From positions 1 to 54,122 of IMG/VR virus record IMGVR_UViG_3300025674_000055: DNA of 54,122 nt, one strand, 5' to 3'. Position numbers and translations under genes: made by a program. Each line of letters opens with the position of its first letter. Position 1 is the stretch's first letter. Shown one piece after another: positions 10,134 to 18,086 of this stretch. The notes beneath the pieces were generated by a model. It saw nothing but the letters and a program-made list of their open reading frames with translations, was not told the DNA's origin and searched no databases. Origin of the DNA: a virus.

Positions 10134-10463
10134 TTAACGTTTGTCTCCACTACCACCTAGTGTGCCAGATTCCTGTCTACTTCGAAGCTTTGCTTCGTTC
10201 TGTCCAGCAATCATGCCTAGTGTAAGGTTAAGATCAGTAGCAAGTGCAGCACAGTACCAGAGTACATCACCAATCTCACTTGCGATCTGTTCACGCCAAT
10301 CCTTTGGTGCATTCTCTACGCCATCACGAATAAGCTTCTTCACCTTGTTTGCCACTTCACCTGCTTCACCTGCTAGGCCAAGGGCGGGGTACAGAATCTT
10401 GTGCTCTACAGGATAGATTGCTGTCCTAGACGCTGACCGTTGATACGAATTGAAGTCAGACAT
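10134..10463 (-). CDS. mazG: MazG-like nucleotide pyrophosphohydrolase
   Basis: 109 aa from the ATG at 10463, chosen because AAAGGAGA lies 8 nt upstream; a longer form from 10514 would run into the preceding gene. The all-alpha NTP-PPase signature is complete: E33-A-G-E36 and E63-I-G-D66, which bind Mg2+. The family hydrolyses (d)NTPs or (p)ppGpp to monophosphates; in marine phages it is thought to modulate host nucleotide or stringent signalling. It is last in the leftward operon. The Ser/Gly/Arg-rich tail is unstructured. Confidence 0.9.
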   Translation of the reverse strand: MSDFNSYQRSASRTAIYPVEHKILYPALGLAGEAGEVANKVKKLIRDGVENAPKDWREQIASEIGDVLWYCAALATDLNLTLGMIAGQNEAKLRSRQESGTLGGSGDKR

Positions 10464-10713
10464 TTTGTACTTCTCCTTTAGAAACTCTTGTGCCTCTTGC
10501 TCTAGCTTGTTCATTCTCCTGCACTCTACTTAGCTGCTCGGCATAAGCTTTGTCAAAGCCCCGTTGCCACTCCCTATGCTGCATTGTATCTGAATGAAAA
10601 GGATTAGTAACTCTACCACGTTGAAAGTCTTTGTAGCCTTTCTCGTATTGCATACGCAATGGTGCGTCATACTTGCCAAGACCACGTTGCTCTCGTGAAA
10701 GTTTCTGTTTCAT
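10456..10713 (-). CDS. RMF/CrpP-like small protein
   Basis: 85 aa. The pattern Y..GY..F..GR, NPF, then R-E-W-Q-R-G-F-D-K-A-Y (residues ~23-57) matches the ribosome modulation factor/CrpP fold, where a short two-helix protein binds ribosomes or, in CrpP, acts on small molecules. The match is by eye. It overlaps the mazG start by 8 nt and directly follows phoH. If the likeness holds, it could inhibit or store host ribosomes during infection; that is inference. Confidence 0.55.
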   Translation of the reverse strand: MKQKLSREQRGLGKYDAPLRMQYEKGYKDFQRGRVTNPFHSDTMQHREWQRGFDKAYAEQLSRVQENEQARARGTRVSKGEVQNV

Positions 10714-11421
10714 TCAGTGCCCTTTCTTTTCTTCTTGCATAAATGCAGCTATCCATTGTTTACACAGATCAGATCGTACAATGTCTTCCATTCTAAATTC
10801 AATCACTGGAACTGGAAGCATGTACTTCTTGACCATGTGAATGGCTTTACTCAGCCCACTTGTCTCTTGCAAGTCGGACTGAAAGATATCGCCATTGAGA
10901 ATAACCTTACAGTTTTCTCCAACACGTGTCAAGAACATCTTAATCTCATGTGGTGTTACGTTCTGTGCTTCATCAAGAATTACAAACGCATCTGTGAAAG
11001 ATCTTCCTCGCATAGTTTCAAAGGGTGCAATTTCAATGTTACCATTCTTTATGCCAGTTTCAACTGCACCTTTGCCTAAGTGCCAATGCAGTACCTCAAG
11101 AACAGGCATGACCCACGGCATCATCTTCTCTTCAAGTGTACCCGGAAAGTAGCCAATAGATTTACCTGCTGCTACATTCGGACGAGTGATGATGATCTTG
11201 TCAATCTGCTTAGTGATATACAGATTGGCTGCATACGTAGCCGCAATGTATGTCTTACCTGTTCCTGCAGGACCAAGGACAATGATTTGTTTGTAATTCT
11301 CAATCGCATCAATGTATTCCTTCTGTCTCTCATTCTGAGGCAGTAGGTCTGCTGTGTCTTTTCTTTCTGCGTTTTTGTATGTAGTCTTCCTGCGAGTACG
11401 TTTGGCTTCTTGTTGTACCAT
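10714..11421 (-). CDS. phoH: PhoH-like ATPase
   Basis: 235 aa. P-loop GPAGTGKT (residues 50-57), the family motif IIITRPNVAAGKSIGYFPG (~77-95), and Walker B FVILDEAQN (147-155). This is the short PhoH form common in marine phages; its role there (RNA- or phosphate-related) is not settled. Its first ~30 codons overlap the 3' end of the DUF1289 gene in another frame. Confidence 0.93.
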   Translation of the reverse strand: MVQQEAKRTRRKTTYKNAERKDTADLLPQNERQKEYIDAIENYKQIIVLGPAGTGKTYIAATYAANLYITKQIDKIIITRPNVAAGKSIGYFPGTLEEKMMPWVMPVLEVLHWHLGKGAVETGIKNGNIEIAPFETMRGRSFTDAFVILDEAQNVTPHEIKMFLTRVGENCKVILNGDIFQSDLQETSGLSKAIHMVKKYMLPVPVIEFRMEDIVRSDLCKQWIAAFMQEEKKGH

Positions 11422-11557
11422 TGTTTATTGATTCCATTATCTCCAGTTGTTTTTTCTCAGTGAGTATAGACCAGTTTCGTATCTCTATGATCGTCCTTTT
11501 ACATGAGGTGCACACACCATCTGAAAGCAGACAGCCACGTACACACGGACTAGGCAT
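11330..11557 (-). CDS. DUF1289 cysteine-rich protein
   Basis: 75 aa. SPCVRGCLLSDGVCTSCKRT followed by EIRNW is the DUF1289 signature (C-x3-C...C-x2-C-RT..EI..W), normally a small metal-binding protein of proteobacteria. The start overlaps the stop of the upstream gene (TAATG), and the 3' end overlaps phoH by about 90 nt. Probably acquired from a host; function unknown. Confidence 0.8.
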   Translation of the reverse strand: MPSPCVRGCLLSDGVCTSCKRTIIEIRNWSILTEKKQLEIMESINNGTTRSQTYSQEDYIQKRRKKRHSRPTASE

Positions 11558-11700
11558 TACCCCTGCCCTCTGTTTGGTTTGTAGCTACGCTTCTTGTGCT
11601 TATTCATAGAGCTAAGCTTGATCTGAGACTTAGTGTTACCTTGTGATGTTTTCTTTTTAAGTGGTTCTGGTTTCCATGTAACGTTTGGAACTTTAGCCAT
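11557..11700 (-). CDS. Small basic protein with STMNKHKKRSY-type end
   Basis: 47 aa, very Lys/Arg-rich. The C-terminal SSMNKHKKRSYKPNRGQG resembles small proteins seen repeatedly in marine T7-like phages beside phoH. It is translationally coupled to the next gene. Function unknown; nucleic-acid binding is plausible from charge alone. Confidence 0.75.
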   Translation of the reverse strand: MAKVPNVTWKPEPLKKKTSQGNTKSQIKLSSMNKHKKRSYKPNRGQG

Positions 11701-11721
11701 AGATATAATCCTTATATATAA

Positions 11722-11797
11722 TGGTGCCTCAGATCTGAATCCAACAGACTATCTTCGGGTTACAAATCCGCTGCATCGCCAGCAATGCTTCTGAGGC
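11722..11797 (-). tRNA. Degenerate tRNA, anticodon UGU (Thr) with encoded CCA
   Basis: 76 nt folding as a cloverleaf: perfect 7-bp acceptor (GCCTCAG/CTGAGGC) followed by A and CCA, a 4-bp D stem GCAT/ATGC with GG in the loop, anticodon loop TTTGTAA, and a 5-bp T stem. Faults: position 8 is A, only three anticodon stem pairs are canonical (A.C and G.A mismatches at the ends), and the T loop reads TTGGATT, lacking the usual C. It may be a decaying tRNA-Thr, a divergent functional one, or a tRNA-derived attachment sequence. Confidence 0.6.
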
Positions 11798-11805
11798 ACT
11801 ATCCT

Positions 11806-12168
11806 TTATCCAGCAGAACGAGTGACGAAGTTGACTCTGATCTTCTTAGGCTCAAAGAATTTCTGGATCATGTCCTGTGCAATGCCAATATCCACAGGCT
11901 TACAAGAAAAGATGTCGATGTAGGCATCACCATTCAGGTCAACCATGTGACCAGAGATGTTGCTAGTCTCAATCATCTGACAGAAACTGATACCAGCTTT
12001 GTCAGGTGCATGAGTAGCGAAGTGTTCGATCATGGGTTCACCAAATGCAACCATGTCGATAGCAGGAACAAGTTCCTTAATGAAGTTGTACACATTCTGC
12101 TTGTCACTGATCAAGTCAATGTCACAAGCAGCACAGTCAAACATTGCGTGATAACCCCAGTATGCCAT
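11806..12168 (-). CDS. speD: S-adenosylmethionine decarboxylase-like proenzyme
   Basis: 120 aa, the usual prokaryotic SpeD length. The residues expected for pyruvoyl-dependent AdoMet decarboxylases can be aligned: S69 (self-cleavage, pyruvoyl source) in ETSNISGHM, H74 five residues later, and C89 in IDIFSCK. The stretch GDAYIDIFSCKPVD matches the family's AxVDVFtC block. The product would make decarboxylated AdoMet for spermidine synthesis. The sequence before the cleavage Ser is ET-S rather than E-S, so processing needs testing. It lies between the two tRNA genes. Confidence 0.75.
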   Translation of the reverse strand: MAYWGYHAMFDCAACDIDLISDKQNVYNFIKELVPAIDMVAFGEPMIEHFATHAPDKAGISFCQMIETSNISGHMVDLNGDAYIDIFSCKPVDIGIAQDMIQKFFEPKKIRVNFVTRSAG

Positions 12169-12197
12169 ATAAATCTCCTATGTGATGACATGTAAGT

Positions 12198-12274
12198 TGG
12201 CCTTCCCTGAGAGATTCGAACTCCCGACCTAGTGATTAGAAGTCACTTGCTCTATCCAGCTGAGCTAAGGGAAG
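12198..12274 (-). tRNA. tRNA-Arg (anticodon UCU)
   Basis: 77 nt, complete cloverleaf: acceptor CTTCCCT/AGGGAAG, D arm GCTC...GAGC, anticodon stem AGTGA/TCACT around loop CTTCTAA, T arm GGGAG TTCGAAT CTCTC, discriminator G and encoded CCA. It reads AGA, a codon used often in this phage's late genes. Confidence 0.97.
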
Positions 12275-12287
12275 ATTATCTTCTACA

Positions 12288-12324
12288 GTAAAAATGCGGA
12301 GAATACAAGCCATAATCTCCGCAT
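12288..12324 (-). terminator. Intrinsic terminator upstream of tRNA-Arg
   Basis: Stem ATGCGGAGA/TCTCCGCAT (9 bp, 13-nt loop) followed on the minus strand by TTTTT. It would end transcripts leaving the 12347-12784 gene, and could cut expression of tRNA-Arg, SpeD and phoH unless read through. Confidence 0.8.
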
Positions 12325-12346
12325 GTTATTGTTTTAGGTAACAGGA

Positions 12347-12784
12347 TTACGCTACAACAAGTAGCTCTGCATCCTTATATGGGTAGTGATAGAATGTCTC
12401 GCCACTACGAATGTTTCGACCAAAGGCAGGCTTCACCATGTCTGCCGTAAGCTTGCGACCTTCGATACGCCAGCACTGTTCAATGCTATTGTCGAAGATG
12501 TAGAAGTCTACACAGCCATTGTACTTGTTGATCAAGCGTGACTTACGTTCAGGAATACGAATCTCATCCCAATCTGTAGGCCACTCACCTGTCCAAGCAG
12601 TCTTGACTTCCGCTTCGCTGTGAAACGTGTAGCCTTTGTACTCACTAACTACGTCAGCATAATAGTTTTCAGACACAGAAATAATCTTATGCCCACGATC
12701 TTCAAGTAGTTTTATGAGAGCATCCTTAGCTTTGTTATCATACTTGTCATAAAGATGTTTCTCAAAAGGCTTACGTACAGACAT
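12347..12784 (-). CDS. Hypothetical protein, possible PD-(D/E)XK-like fold
   Basis: 145 aa. The block HSEAEVKTAW, then W(D)EIRIPERKSRL and NGCVDFYIFD, is reminiscent of restriction-endonuclease-like folds, but the catalytic arrangement is not clear. Conserved in marine phages near nucleotide-metabolism genes as far as I recall. Good SD AAGGAGACACC upstream. Function unassigned. Confidence 0.6.
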   Translation of the reverse strand: MSVRKPFEKHLYDKYDNKAKDALIKLLEDRGHKIISVSENYYADVVSEYKGYTFHSEAEVKTAWTGEWPTDWDEIRIPERKSRLINKYNGCVDFYIFDNSIEQCWRIEGRKLTADMVKPAFGRNIRSGETFYHYPYKDAELLVVA

Positions 12785-12856
12785 GGTGTCTCCTTATATT
12801 ATTATGTGTTTTATAAACAGGACACAAGACGCCCTCATGCCCTGTCTATGATACAT

Positions 12857-14929
12857 TTACGTTAAGTCTACAACCTCGCAGACCTCACCAGTACACGCAT
12901 AGGTCTGGCTTGACTTAGTTGTGTCTTCCTTTTCATACTCCGATAGACGAGACCAGTCAATCTTTTCTGGCATCAATGATAGAAGATTTTCATAGTCAGT
13001 CTTGCCAACTTCCTGATAGGGTGCCTGCTGATATGTGTGTTCGTTGTAGGGCAAGAAGCTGACACCCGACATCTCATCAAAGTGCTTATAGACAAATGCA
13101 CCAACATCAAACCACTCGTCAGTCCTCACGTTGATTGTGACAGATGGTTTGTGTTCACACCAGTTGCGCTGATAAGCCAACCACAACTCAAGCTGTTCAA
13201 TGGCTGTCATATCAGCAGTGACTACAGCATTCTTAGGTGCCTTCTGCGGGAAGCTGAATACAGTAGTTGTCTCAGGCTTCATCACACAAGGCTCAGAGGG
13301 TACACCCATATCCTTCATGAACTGTGTCAGTGGATCTTTATTGTCGCCACGTACAGTACGAATGTAGTAATAGGAATGACGAGCGTGGATGCCAGAAGCA
13401 CTATCCACAAGTTGTGAGACGGTTCCAGAGGGCTTAACGCAAGTAATAGCAGCAGAAACAGGGATGCCAAGACGTTCAGCCCACTCACGATTAGTGTCAA
13501 CAGCGATAGCTTTGAGATGTTCAAGTGTTTTCTCCAATCCTGCATTATTTAGGGTTAGTAGCGGGTTGTCCATGATGCCTGTCAAGCTAACACCCAGCAA
13601 CCTCTCTTCGTCTGTGTTGTCCTTCCACTTCTTACGAAGATATGGGAAGTGTGTGTAGGTAGACTGAATCGTACCAAGGATGGTAGCCAGTCTTACTTTT
13701 TGCTCAAGCGTTTCAATGCTGTCTGTCGCACGGACGACAACTTCTGTAAGATTGCAGAACTGATAGGGTCGCAGGATGATTTCACTACAGGGGTTTGTTC
13801 CGAACTCTTGGTCTGCGTCTCGTCTGCTATTCTTTGATGCCTGCTTCTTTGATGCTTGACGGTTAAAGATACCACGCTCACCGCTACCACTCTCGACCAG
13901 TGACATCCACTCACTCATAAAACCAACTGCATCCGGCTTCTCAGCGTAACTGACAGAATTGTTAGCCAGTGCCCTTTGAGGTTCAATGGTCCACCAACCT
14001 ACTTTCTTTTCATACTCAAGTCTTTGTTGATTGTAGTCGTCTTTATCCTTCCCTTTGTATAGGGTTACCTTGTAAGTAGGACGTACAGCAGGATTCTTTT
14101 TCATAGTTAGTGCATATGCCCAACTGGTTTCGTCCTCAGAGACAAGTACATATTCATCAACATCGTATGAAGAGAATTTTGCCTGAGACATAGCAATGCT
14201 GTTAAGATCAGAAAGAGAAATCATGGCTGAGCGGCGTACACCTCCAACAACAACAACCTCACCAATCTTACACATAATGTCGTGGCACTCAATGTCAGTA
14301 AGTTTACGACCTTCTGCTGCCTTGAACTTGGCTACAACAAAGTTGAACAAGTCGATCAGGGGAGCAGGTCCACTAGCACGGCCACCGAAGGTCTTGAGGC
14401 GGGAACCTGCAGGTCGCACCCTAGAAACATCCCATCTTGGAATCTCACCACTGTAGAGTAGTGCGATGACCTGACGAAGCGCCTTAGCCCAACCTTCTTT
14501 GCTGTCCTTCACAACGACAGTGGTATCGCTGTTGAACAACTCAGGAACCTCAGGCAGCTTTGTGACAAACTGACGTTCAACTGAGAAGCCAACACCAGTG
14601 CCACATAGCAGAATAAACATAGCCTCATCGAAGGACTTCGGGTCATCGATAGGCAAGTAACTACAGTTGTATGCACAGGTGTTGTCACGCTGCAGTGCAG
14701 GACCAGCAGTCATCATAGCCCGCATGGATGGCATGATTTCCAGACCAAGGATAGCATCACGAATTTGGTTAATATAAGAGTCGTTTCCCGCTTTAGGATA
14801 TACAACATTATCCATGTATCTCTGTACTGTCTCAGGCCAGCTTTCACGCCGACCTTCATTGTCCAGCCAACGAGCATACCTAGATGTATGAATAAAAGAC
14901 TGGTAATCCGTAGGTAGGTAGTTGTTCAT
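12857..14929 (-). CDS. nrdJ: Adenosylcobalamin-dependent (class II) ribonucleotide reductase
   Basis: 690 aa, single chain, the size of monomeric class II enzymes. Visible: NTCAYNC with the first redox Cys (residues 83-89), GTGVGFSVE (~111-119), NPCSEI (379-384, radical Cys with Asn and Glu), the second redox Cys in FCNLTE (~391-396) and a C-terminal CTGEVC pair that re-reduces the active site. It reduces ribonucleotides to dNTPs using B12. The phage thus depends on host or environmental cobalamin, a trait of several marine alphaproteobacterial phages. No class I partner subunit gene is present. Confidence 0.95.
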   Translation of the reverse strand: MNNYLPTDYQSFIHTSRYARWLDNEGRRESWPETVQRYMDNVVYPKAGNDSYINQIRDAILGLEIMPSMRAMMTAGPALQRDNTCAYNCSYLPIDDPKSFDEAMFILLCGTGVGFSVERQFVTKLPEVPELFNSDTTVVVKDSKEGWAKALRQVIALLYSGEIPRWDVSRVRPAGSRLKTFGGRASGPAPLIDLFNFVVAKFKAAEGRKLTDIECHDIMCKIGEVVVVGGVRRSAMISLSDLNSIAMSQAKFSSYDVDEYVLVSEDETSWAYALTMKKNPAVRPTYKVTLYKGKDKDDYNQQRLEYEKKVGWWTIEPQRALANNSVSYAEKPDAVGFMSEWMSLVESGSGERGIFNRQASKKQASKNSRRDADQEFGTNPCSEIILRPYQFCNLTEVVVRATDSIETLEQKVRLATILGTIQSTYTHFPYLRKKWKDNTDEERLLGVSLTGIMDNPLLTLNNAGLEKTLEHLKAIAVDTNREWAERLGIPVSAAITCVKPSGTVSQLVDSASGIHARHSYYYIRTVRGDNKDPLTQFMKDMGVPSEPCVMKPETTTVFSFPQKAPKNAVVTADMTAIEQLELWLAYQRNWCEHKPSVTINVRTDEWFDVGAFVYKHFDEMSGVSFLPYNEHTYQQAPYQEVGKTDYENLLSLMPEKIDWSRLSEYEKEDTTKSSQTYACTGEVCEVVDLT

Positions 14930-14933
14930 TCAA

Positions 14934-15092
14934 TTACTCCGATACGATTTTGATATGCTTAATATCTATGCCATCAATGTCATAGATAAATTCATGTAGT
15001 GCCTCGTGAATTTCATCATCAACGAATCCATCAACAGGCATGTGATATTCTTCTTCGTCTATTTCAAGAGTGAGTAGTACTTTTACTAGCAT
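14934..15092 (-). CDS. Small acidic protein
   Basis: 52 aa, rich in Glu/Asp, with a KVLLTLEIDEEEY start and FIYDIDGIDIKHIKI end, probably one small alpha/beta domain. It overlaps the DUF3310 gene by 29 nt and precedes nrdJ by 4 nt. Function unknown. Confidence 0.7.
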   Translation of the reverse strand: MLVKVLLTLEIDEEEYHMPVDGFVDDEIHEALHEFIYDIDGIDIKHIKIVSE

Positions 15093-15312
15093 TTAATTCC
15101 TCAATAGCTTCTGTGGCTTTGTTGCTATACCAGTTATGCTTACGCATATCCTCTAGAAACTTGCCTTTATATTCTGCTCTGTGCTGGTACTTCATTGCAT
15201 TACCACGGCAGTACGCAATAAAACCTTCCAATCCTAGAACCTGTTTGATGTAATCGATGCACTCAATGTCACCCATGTTATAATGTTTCGGTTTATCTAC
15301 GGGATCAAACAT
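15064..15312 (-). CDS. DUF3310 protein
   Basis: 82 aa. DKPKHYN, then ECIDYIKQVLG, then YCRGNAMKYQHRAEYKG fits DUF3310 (often labelled nucleotide kinase of T7-like phages, without proof). It lies among replication and nucleotide genes. Confidence 0.88.
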   Translation of the reverse strand: MFDPVDKPKHYNMGDIECIDYIKQVLGLEGFIAYCRGNAMKYQHRAEYKGKFLEDMRKHNWYSNKATEAIEELNASKSTTHS

Positions 15313-15320
15313 GTTGCCTC

Positions 15321-15650
15321 CTAGAATTTTAATTTGATTACGTTGTCAGCGATTTTTTCTGTCTTAGGCTTTGGCGATTCTTCATCTGAATCATTGTGAA
15401 GTTTCTTAGCGTATTTGTTTAGTGCCTTTCTAAACTCTACACTGTCTTCCATCAAGGGCAAGGATGCAGTGACTAGCATAGTAAGATACATCATCTGATC
15501 GAAGTCTTCTTCGTCCAGATTGTTTTCTGGTGTTGTGACAATACCGACTGAAATATCACCAGACCAATATCCATCTTCATCTAGCATTGGGTTAAGCCTA
15601 ATGAGGAAGTCGTTAGGATCAAAGTCGATTAAAATACTTTCTTCGTTCAC
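15321..15650 (-). CDS. Hypothetical acidic protein
   Basis: 109 aa, acidic (ESILIDFDPNDF, NNLDEEDFDQMMYLTML), ending ADNVIKLKF. Seen in the same position in other marine T7-like phages as I recall; no function known. One nucleotide separates it from the endonuclease gene. Confidence 0.72.
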   Translation of the reverse strand: MNEESILIDFDPNDFLIRLNPMLDEDGYWSGDISVGIVTTPENNLDEEDFDQMMYLTMLVTASLPLMEDSVEFRKALNKYAKKLHNDSDEESPKPKTEKIADNVIKLKF

Positions 15651-15651
15651 A

Positions 15652-16104
15652 TTAGCTCCTTTTAATCTTTGAGAATGGAAACTTAATCAGATCAGGGTGT
15701 GTGTCTTTACCCTTTTCTTTTAGCCACTCTTGTGGAATGATCCTATCGTAGTATTGAAAGCCATGCTTCTCACACCACAGACCATATGTAGTCTTAGCAC
15801 CCTTGCTAAGCTTGCGTCTACTGCTTTCGAACACAAACCGAATGTCTAGGTTTGGGTGTTGCTTCTTTACTGCAAGATGTTTCCTGCGATCCTCTGATGT
15901 GAACCTACCCTTTACTTCAATAATAATCCCGTTGGGTAGAATGAAGTCGGGGGTATAGGTGCGGTACATCAGGTCTTCCCATTCGATCTTGACCTTCTCA
16001 TACTTAAAGGGAACGTTGTTCTCTTTCAAGTAATCCTTGATCTTAATCTCTAGCCCGCTCCTATACCCATGTTTCAGGGCAGCTTTAAACTGCCTTCCGT
16101 CCAT
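15652..16104 (-). CDS. Endonuclease I-like Holliday junction resolvase
   Basis: 150 aa, like T7 gp3. The catalytic set is visible: E19 (RSGLE), D53 in TYTPDF, E63-V-K65 in IIEVKG. Such enzymes form domain-swapped dimers, cut branched DNA during packaging, and help degrade host DNA. Overlaps the upstream small gene by 1 nt. Confidence 0.93.
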   Translation of the reverse strand: MDGRQFKAALKHGYRSGLEIKIKDYLKENNVPFKYEKVKIEWEDLMYRTYTPDFILPNGIIIEVKGRFTSEDRRKHLAVKKQHPNLDIRFVFESSRRKLSKGAKTTYGLWCEKHGFQYYDRIIPQEWLKEKGKDTHPDLIKFPFSKIKRS

Positions 16105-16310
16105 CAGAACATCCAGTTCTTTCTAGTCACTGCATAGCCAAGACTACGTAGCTCTTCAAGAATAGCTTTGTCTGCAGATTGCCGTGCTTCAACTGCGGCA
16201 CGTAGACCACTATAACGTCGATCACTTAGTTCTTTCTTACGCTTAGCTACCTCTTTCTCAAGCATGTCAATCTCTTCTTGCATCTCTTTAATTTCATCAT
16301 CTCCTAGCAT
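16104..16310 (-). CDS. Small coiled-coil protein
   Basis: 68 aa, one long charged helix (EEIDMLEKEVAKRKKELSDR) then AILEELRSLGYAV. Lies between two nucleases. May be a nuclease cofactor, but only position supports this. Confidence 0.65.
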   Translation of the reverse strand: MLGDDEIKEMQEEIDMLEKEVAKRKKELSDRRYSGLRAAVEARQSADKAILEELRSLGYAVTRKNWMF

Positions 16311-16313
16311 GTA

Positions 16314-17162
16314 TCACTCCTTTACTTTAATGTATGCCACTGTCTTAGGATCACGTGCTTGTGATGCCTTAGATGGTAGCTCTTGCAACGTAGGCCAACA
16401 TTCAAATCTGTAGTCACAGAACGCACAGTTCTTGTTGAGCACAATGTTTCCTGTCGGCTTTCCTCTGTATGTCTCTGGCTCTGGTTCGAAGCAACGCTGA
16501 AACTCGTTAGCATTTACAGTATCAACTGTATTCTGTAACTTGTCCAACTCTGCATTCATGTCGATGCCATCAGCAGGTACATACTTGAACTGCCCGTTGG
16601 CTTTATTGATTACCCACCAGCCACCAGCCTTCTTGTCTGAGGCTTTAGCGTAACCAGCTAGCTGTCCAACGTAACCAAACGAATCGCCAGATGCCAGTGT
16701 ATCAAATGACTCAAACTTATTTCGATATGACCAGTCAGAGGCTGACTTAACATCGTCTACTGCATCATTCAGGGTTAGGTCATACGTGCCACTAATCTCT
16801 GTGTCATTCAGCTTCAGCGTTACGTGTTCCGATTCACCAAAGGGAATGCCAGCTTCCACTAGCACCCCCTTGAATACTGCTTCAACGATATCACCCAACA
16901 TCATGTTCATCACAAATGAGTTGGGCTTGGGGAGTGATGTCTCTGGTTTGTTTTTCTCAAACCAAAGTTGGCAAGCTGGTCTGCCTATATTAGACATACG
17001 CAGTCTAAACCCATCACTCCCCCGTCCTCCCCCGAACTGGCGGCGAACAGCATCTGCAACGTCTTTTGCAATACGTTCAATCGTATCCTCAGAGATAGAT
17101 GACTTACCGTTTGCAGCGTCTTCTAGATACTGGTGCAACGTCAGTTCAGCGGGATGATACAT
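16314..17162 (-). CDS. Cas4/RecB-like PD-(D/E)XK exonuclease with probable Fe-S cluster
   Basis: 282 aa. Core motif: SGTYDLTLN, then DDVKSAS (D...D-x-K) at roughly residues 122-142, and a downstream QLAGYA element, as in the RecB nuclease family. One Cys in GRPACQLWF near the N-terminus and three in CAFCDYRFEC near the C-terminus are spaced as in AddB/Cas4 4Fe-4S nucleases. It takes the place of T7 gp6 between endonuclease I and the ssDNA-binding protein, so a role in recombination and host DNA breakdown is likely. No cas1/cas2 or repeats are nearby. Confidence 0.87.
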   Translation of the reverse strand: MYHPAELTLHQYLEDAANGKSSISEDTIERIAKDVADAVRRQFGGGRGSDGFRLRMSNIGRPACQLWFEKNKPETSLPKPNSFVMNMMLGDIVEAVFKGVLVEAGIPFGESEHVTLKLNDTEISGTYDLTLNDAVDDVKSASDWSYRNKFESFDTLASGDSFGYVGQLAGYAKASDKKAGGWWVINKANGQFKYVPADGIDMNAELDKLQNTVDTVNANEFQRCFEPEPETYRGKPTGNIVLNKNCAFCDYRFECWPTLQELPSKASQARDPKTVAYIKVKE

Positions 17163-18052
17163 TATGCAAAGTCCTCCATGTCTACGTCAATGAAGTCTTC
17201 AACCATTTCAGTATCAACAACTTCAGACTTGTGTGCATTTTCATCCCAAGCACTAAGGATGTATTCGTTATAATTATTCACCCAAGCCTTAAAGTTTTCG
17301 AGTGTTTCACGTGTTTCATTATCTATACCGAAAGTCTCTGACAAATCTAACTGCGTGACAGGTAGATAAAACGAGTTACCATTTGGTAGCTTGCGTTCTT
17401 CTGTAGTTCCAATAAGTTTATGTTGAACAAGAAGTCGGCGCATCTTTTCATACTTATTTAAAACCTCACTTACAGTCTTAAATGCGTCACGGTTTTCAAT
17501 TTCCCAGATGAATGGTGTTGCTGGTACATCTACAGAATTACCACTTTCATCTACCGCATTTGTAAGTTCAACTGTACCGAACATAACAAGTACACGTTTA
17601 ATCTGTCGGATCAGCTCTTGTGTTTTTTCTGGCAGTGCCTTGAAGTCTTGAATATACCCTGCAGGTTTGCCGCAGTTAAAGCCACCATCGTTATCTTTCA
17701 AATCAATGGTAAGGCTATCTGCCATCACAGTTTTGATGTAGCGGTTAGGTGTCTTGTCACTTCCCATTACAAAACGCTTGTACATAAAACGTTTAGCATA
17801 TGGTTTAATAACCGCAGATTCTGCGTAATAAGTTGGACCATCTGGAATATCCAATTTGTAAGTGCCTGCACCTACAATTTCCATCTTAACTTTCTTGCCG
17901 TTAACTTCTGACTCACCCATAATAGGATTATGGTTAAGTCTAAGACGTGCTAGGCTACTAGTTTTCTCACGAGTACCTGTGCTGAGCGACATGCCCATAA
18001 CCTTTGCCATTTCTGCATAGGTCTTTGCATCAACTGTTGTTAGTTCATTCAT
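17162..18052 (-). CDS. Single-stranded DNA-binding protein
   Basis: 296 aa from the ATG at 18052, with AAAGGAG 8 nt upstream. It has an OB-fold-like beta-rich centre and an acidic C-terminus (VEDFIDVDMEDFA) ending in an aromatic residue region, as in T7 gp2.5-type proteins, where the tail contacts polymerase and helicase. It lies between nuclease and polymerase. The family is recognised from context and tail, less from core sequence. Confidence 0.75.
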   Translation of the reverse strand: MNELTTVDAKTYAEMAKVMGMSLSTGTREKTSSLARLRLNHNPIMGESEVNGKKVKMEIVGAGTYKLDIPDGPTYYAESAVIKPYAKRFMYKRFVMGSDKTPNRYIKTVMADSLTIDLKDNDGGFNCGKPAGYIQDFKALPEKTQELIRQIKRVLVMFGTVELTNAVDESGNSVDVPATPFIWEIENRDAFKTVSEVLNKYEKMRRLLVQHKLIGTTEERKLPNGNSFYLPVTQLDLSETFGIDNETRETLENFKAWVNNYNEYILSAWDENAHKSEVVDTEMVEDFIDVDMEDFA

Positions 18053-18086
18053 GTAAGTATCTCCTTTCAAGTGGATGGTAGTTATA

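Noticed and set aside
12790-12856. Promoter or terminator between nrdJ and the 12347 gene
   Set aside because: Weak TTGTGT/TAATAA and an interrupted ACAGG/CCTGT pairing do not reach a convincing level.
17830-17845. Further copies of the palindrome (GTTGGACC half sites)
   Set aside because: Only one arm is present, with no partner arm.
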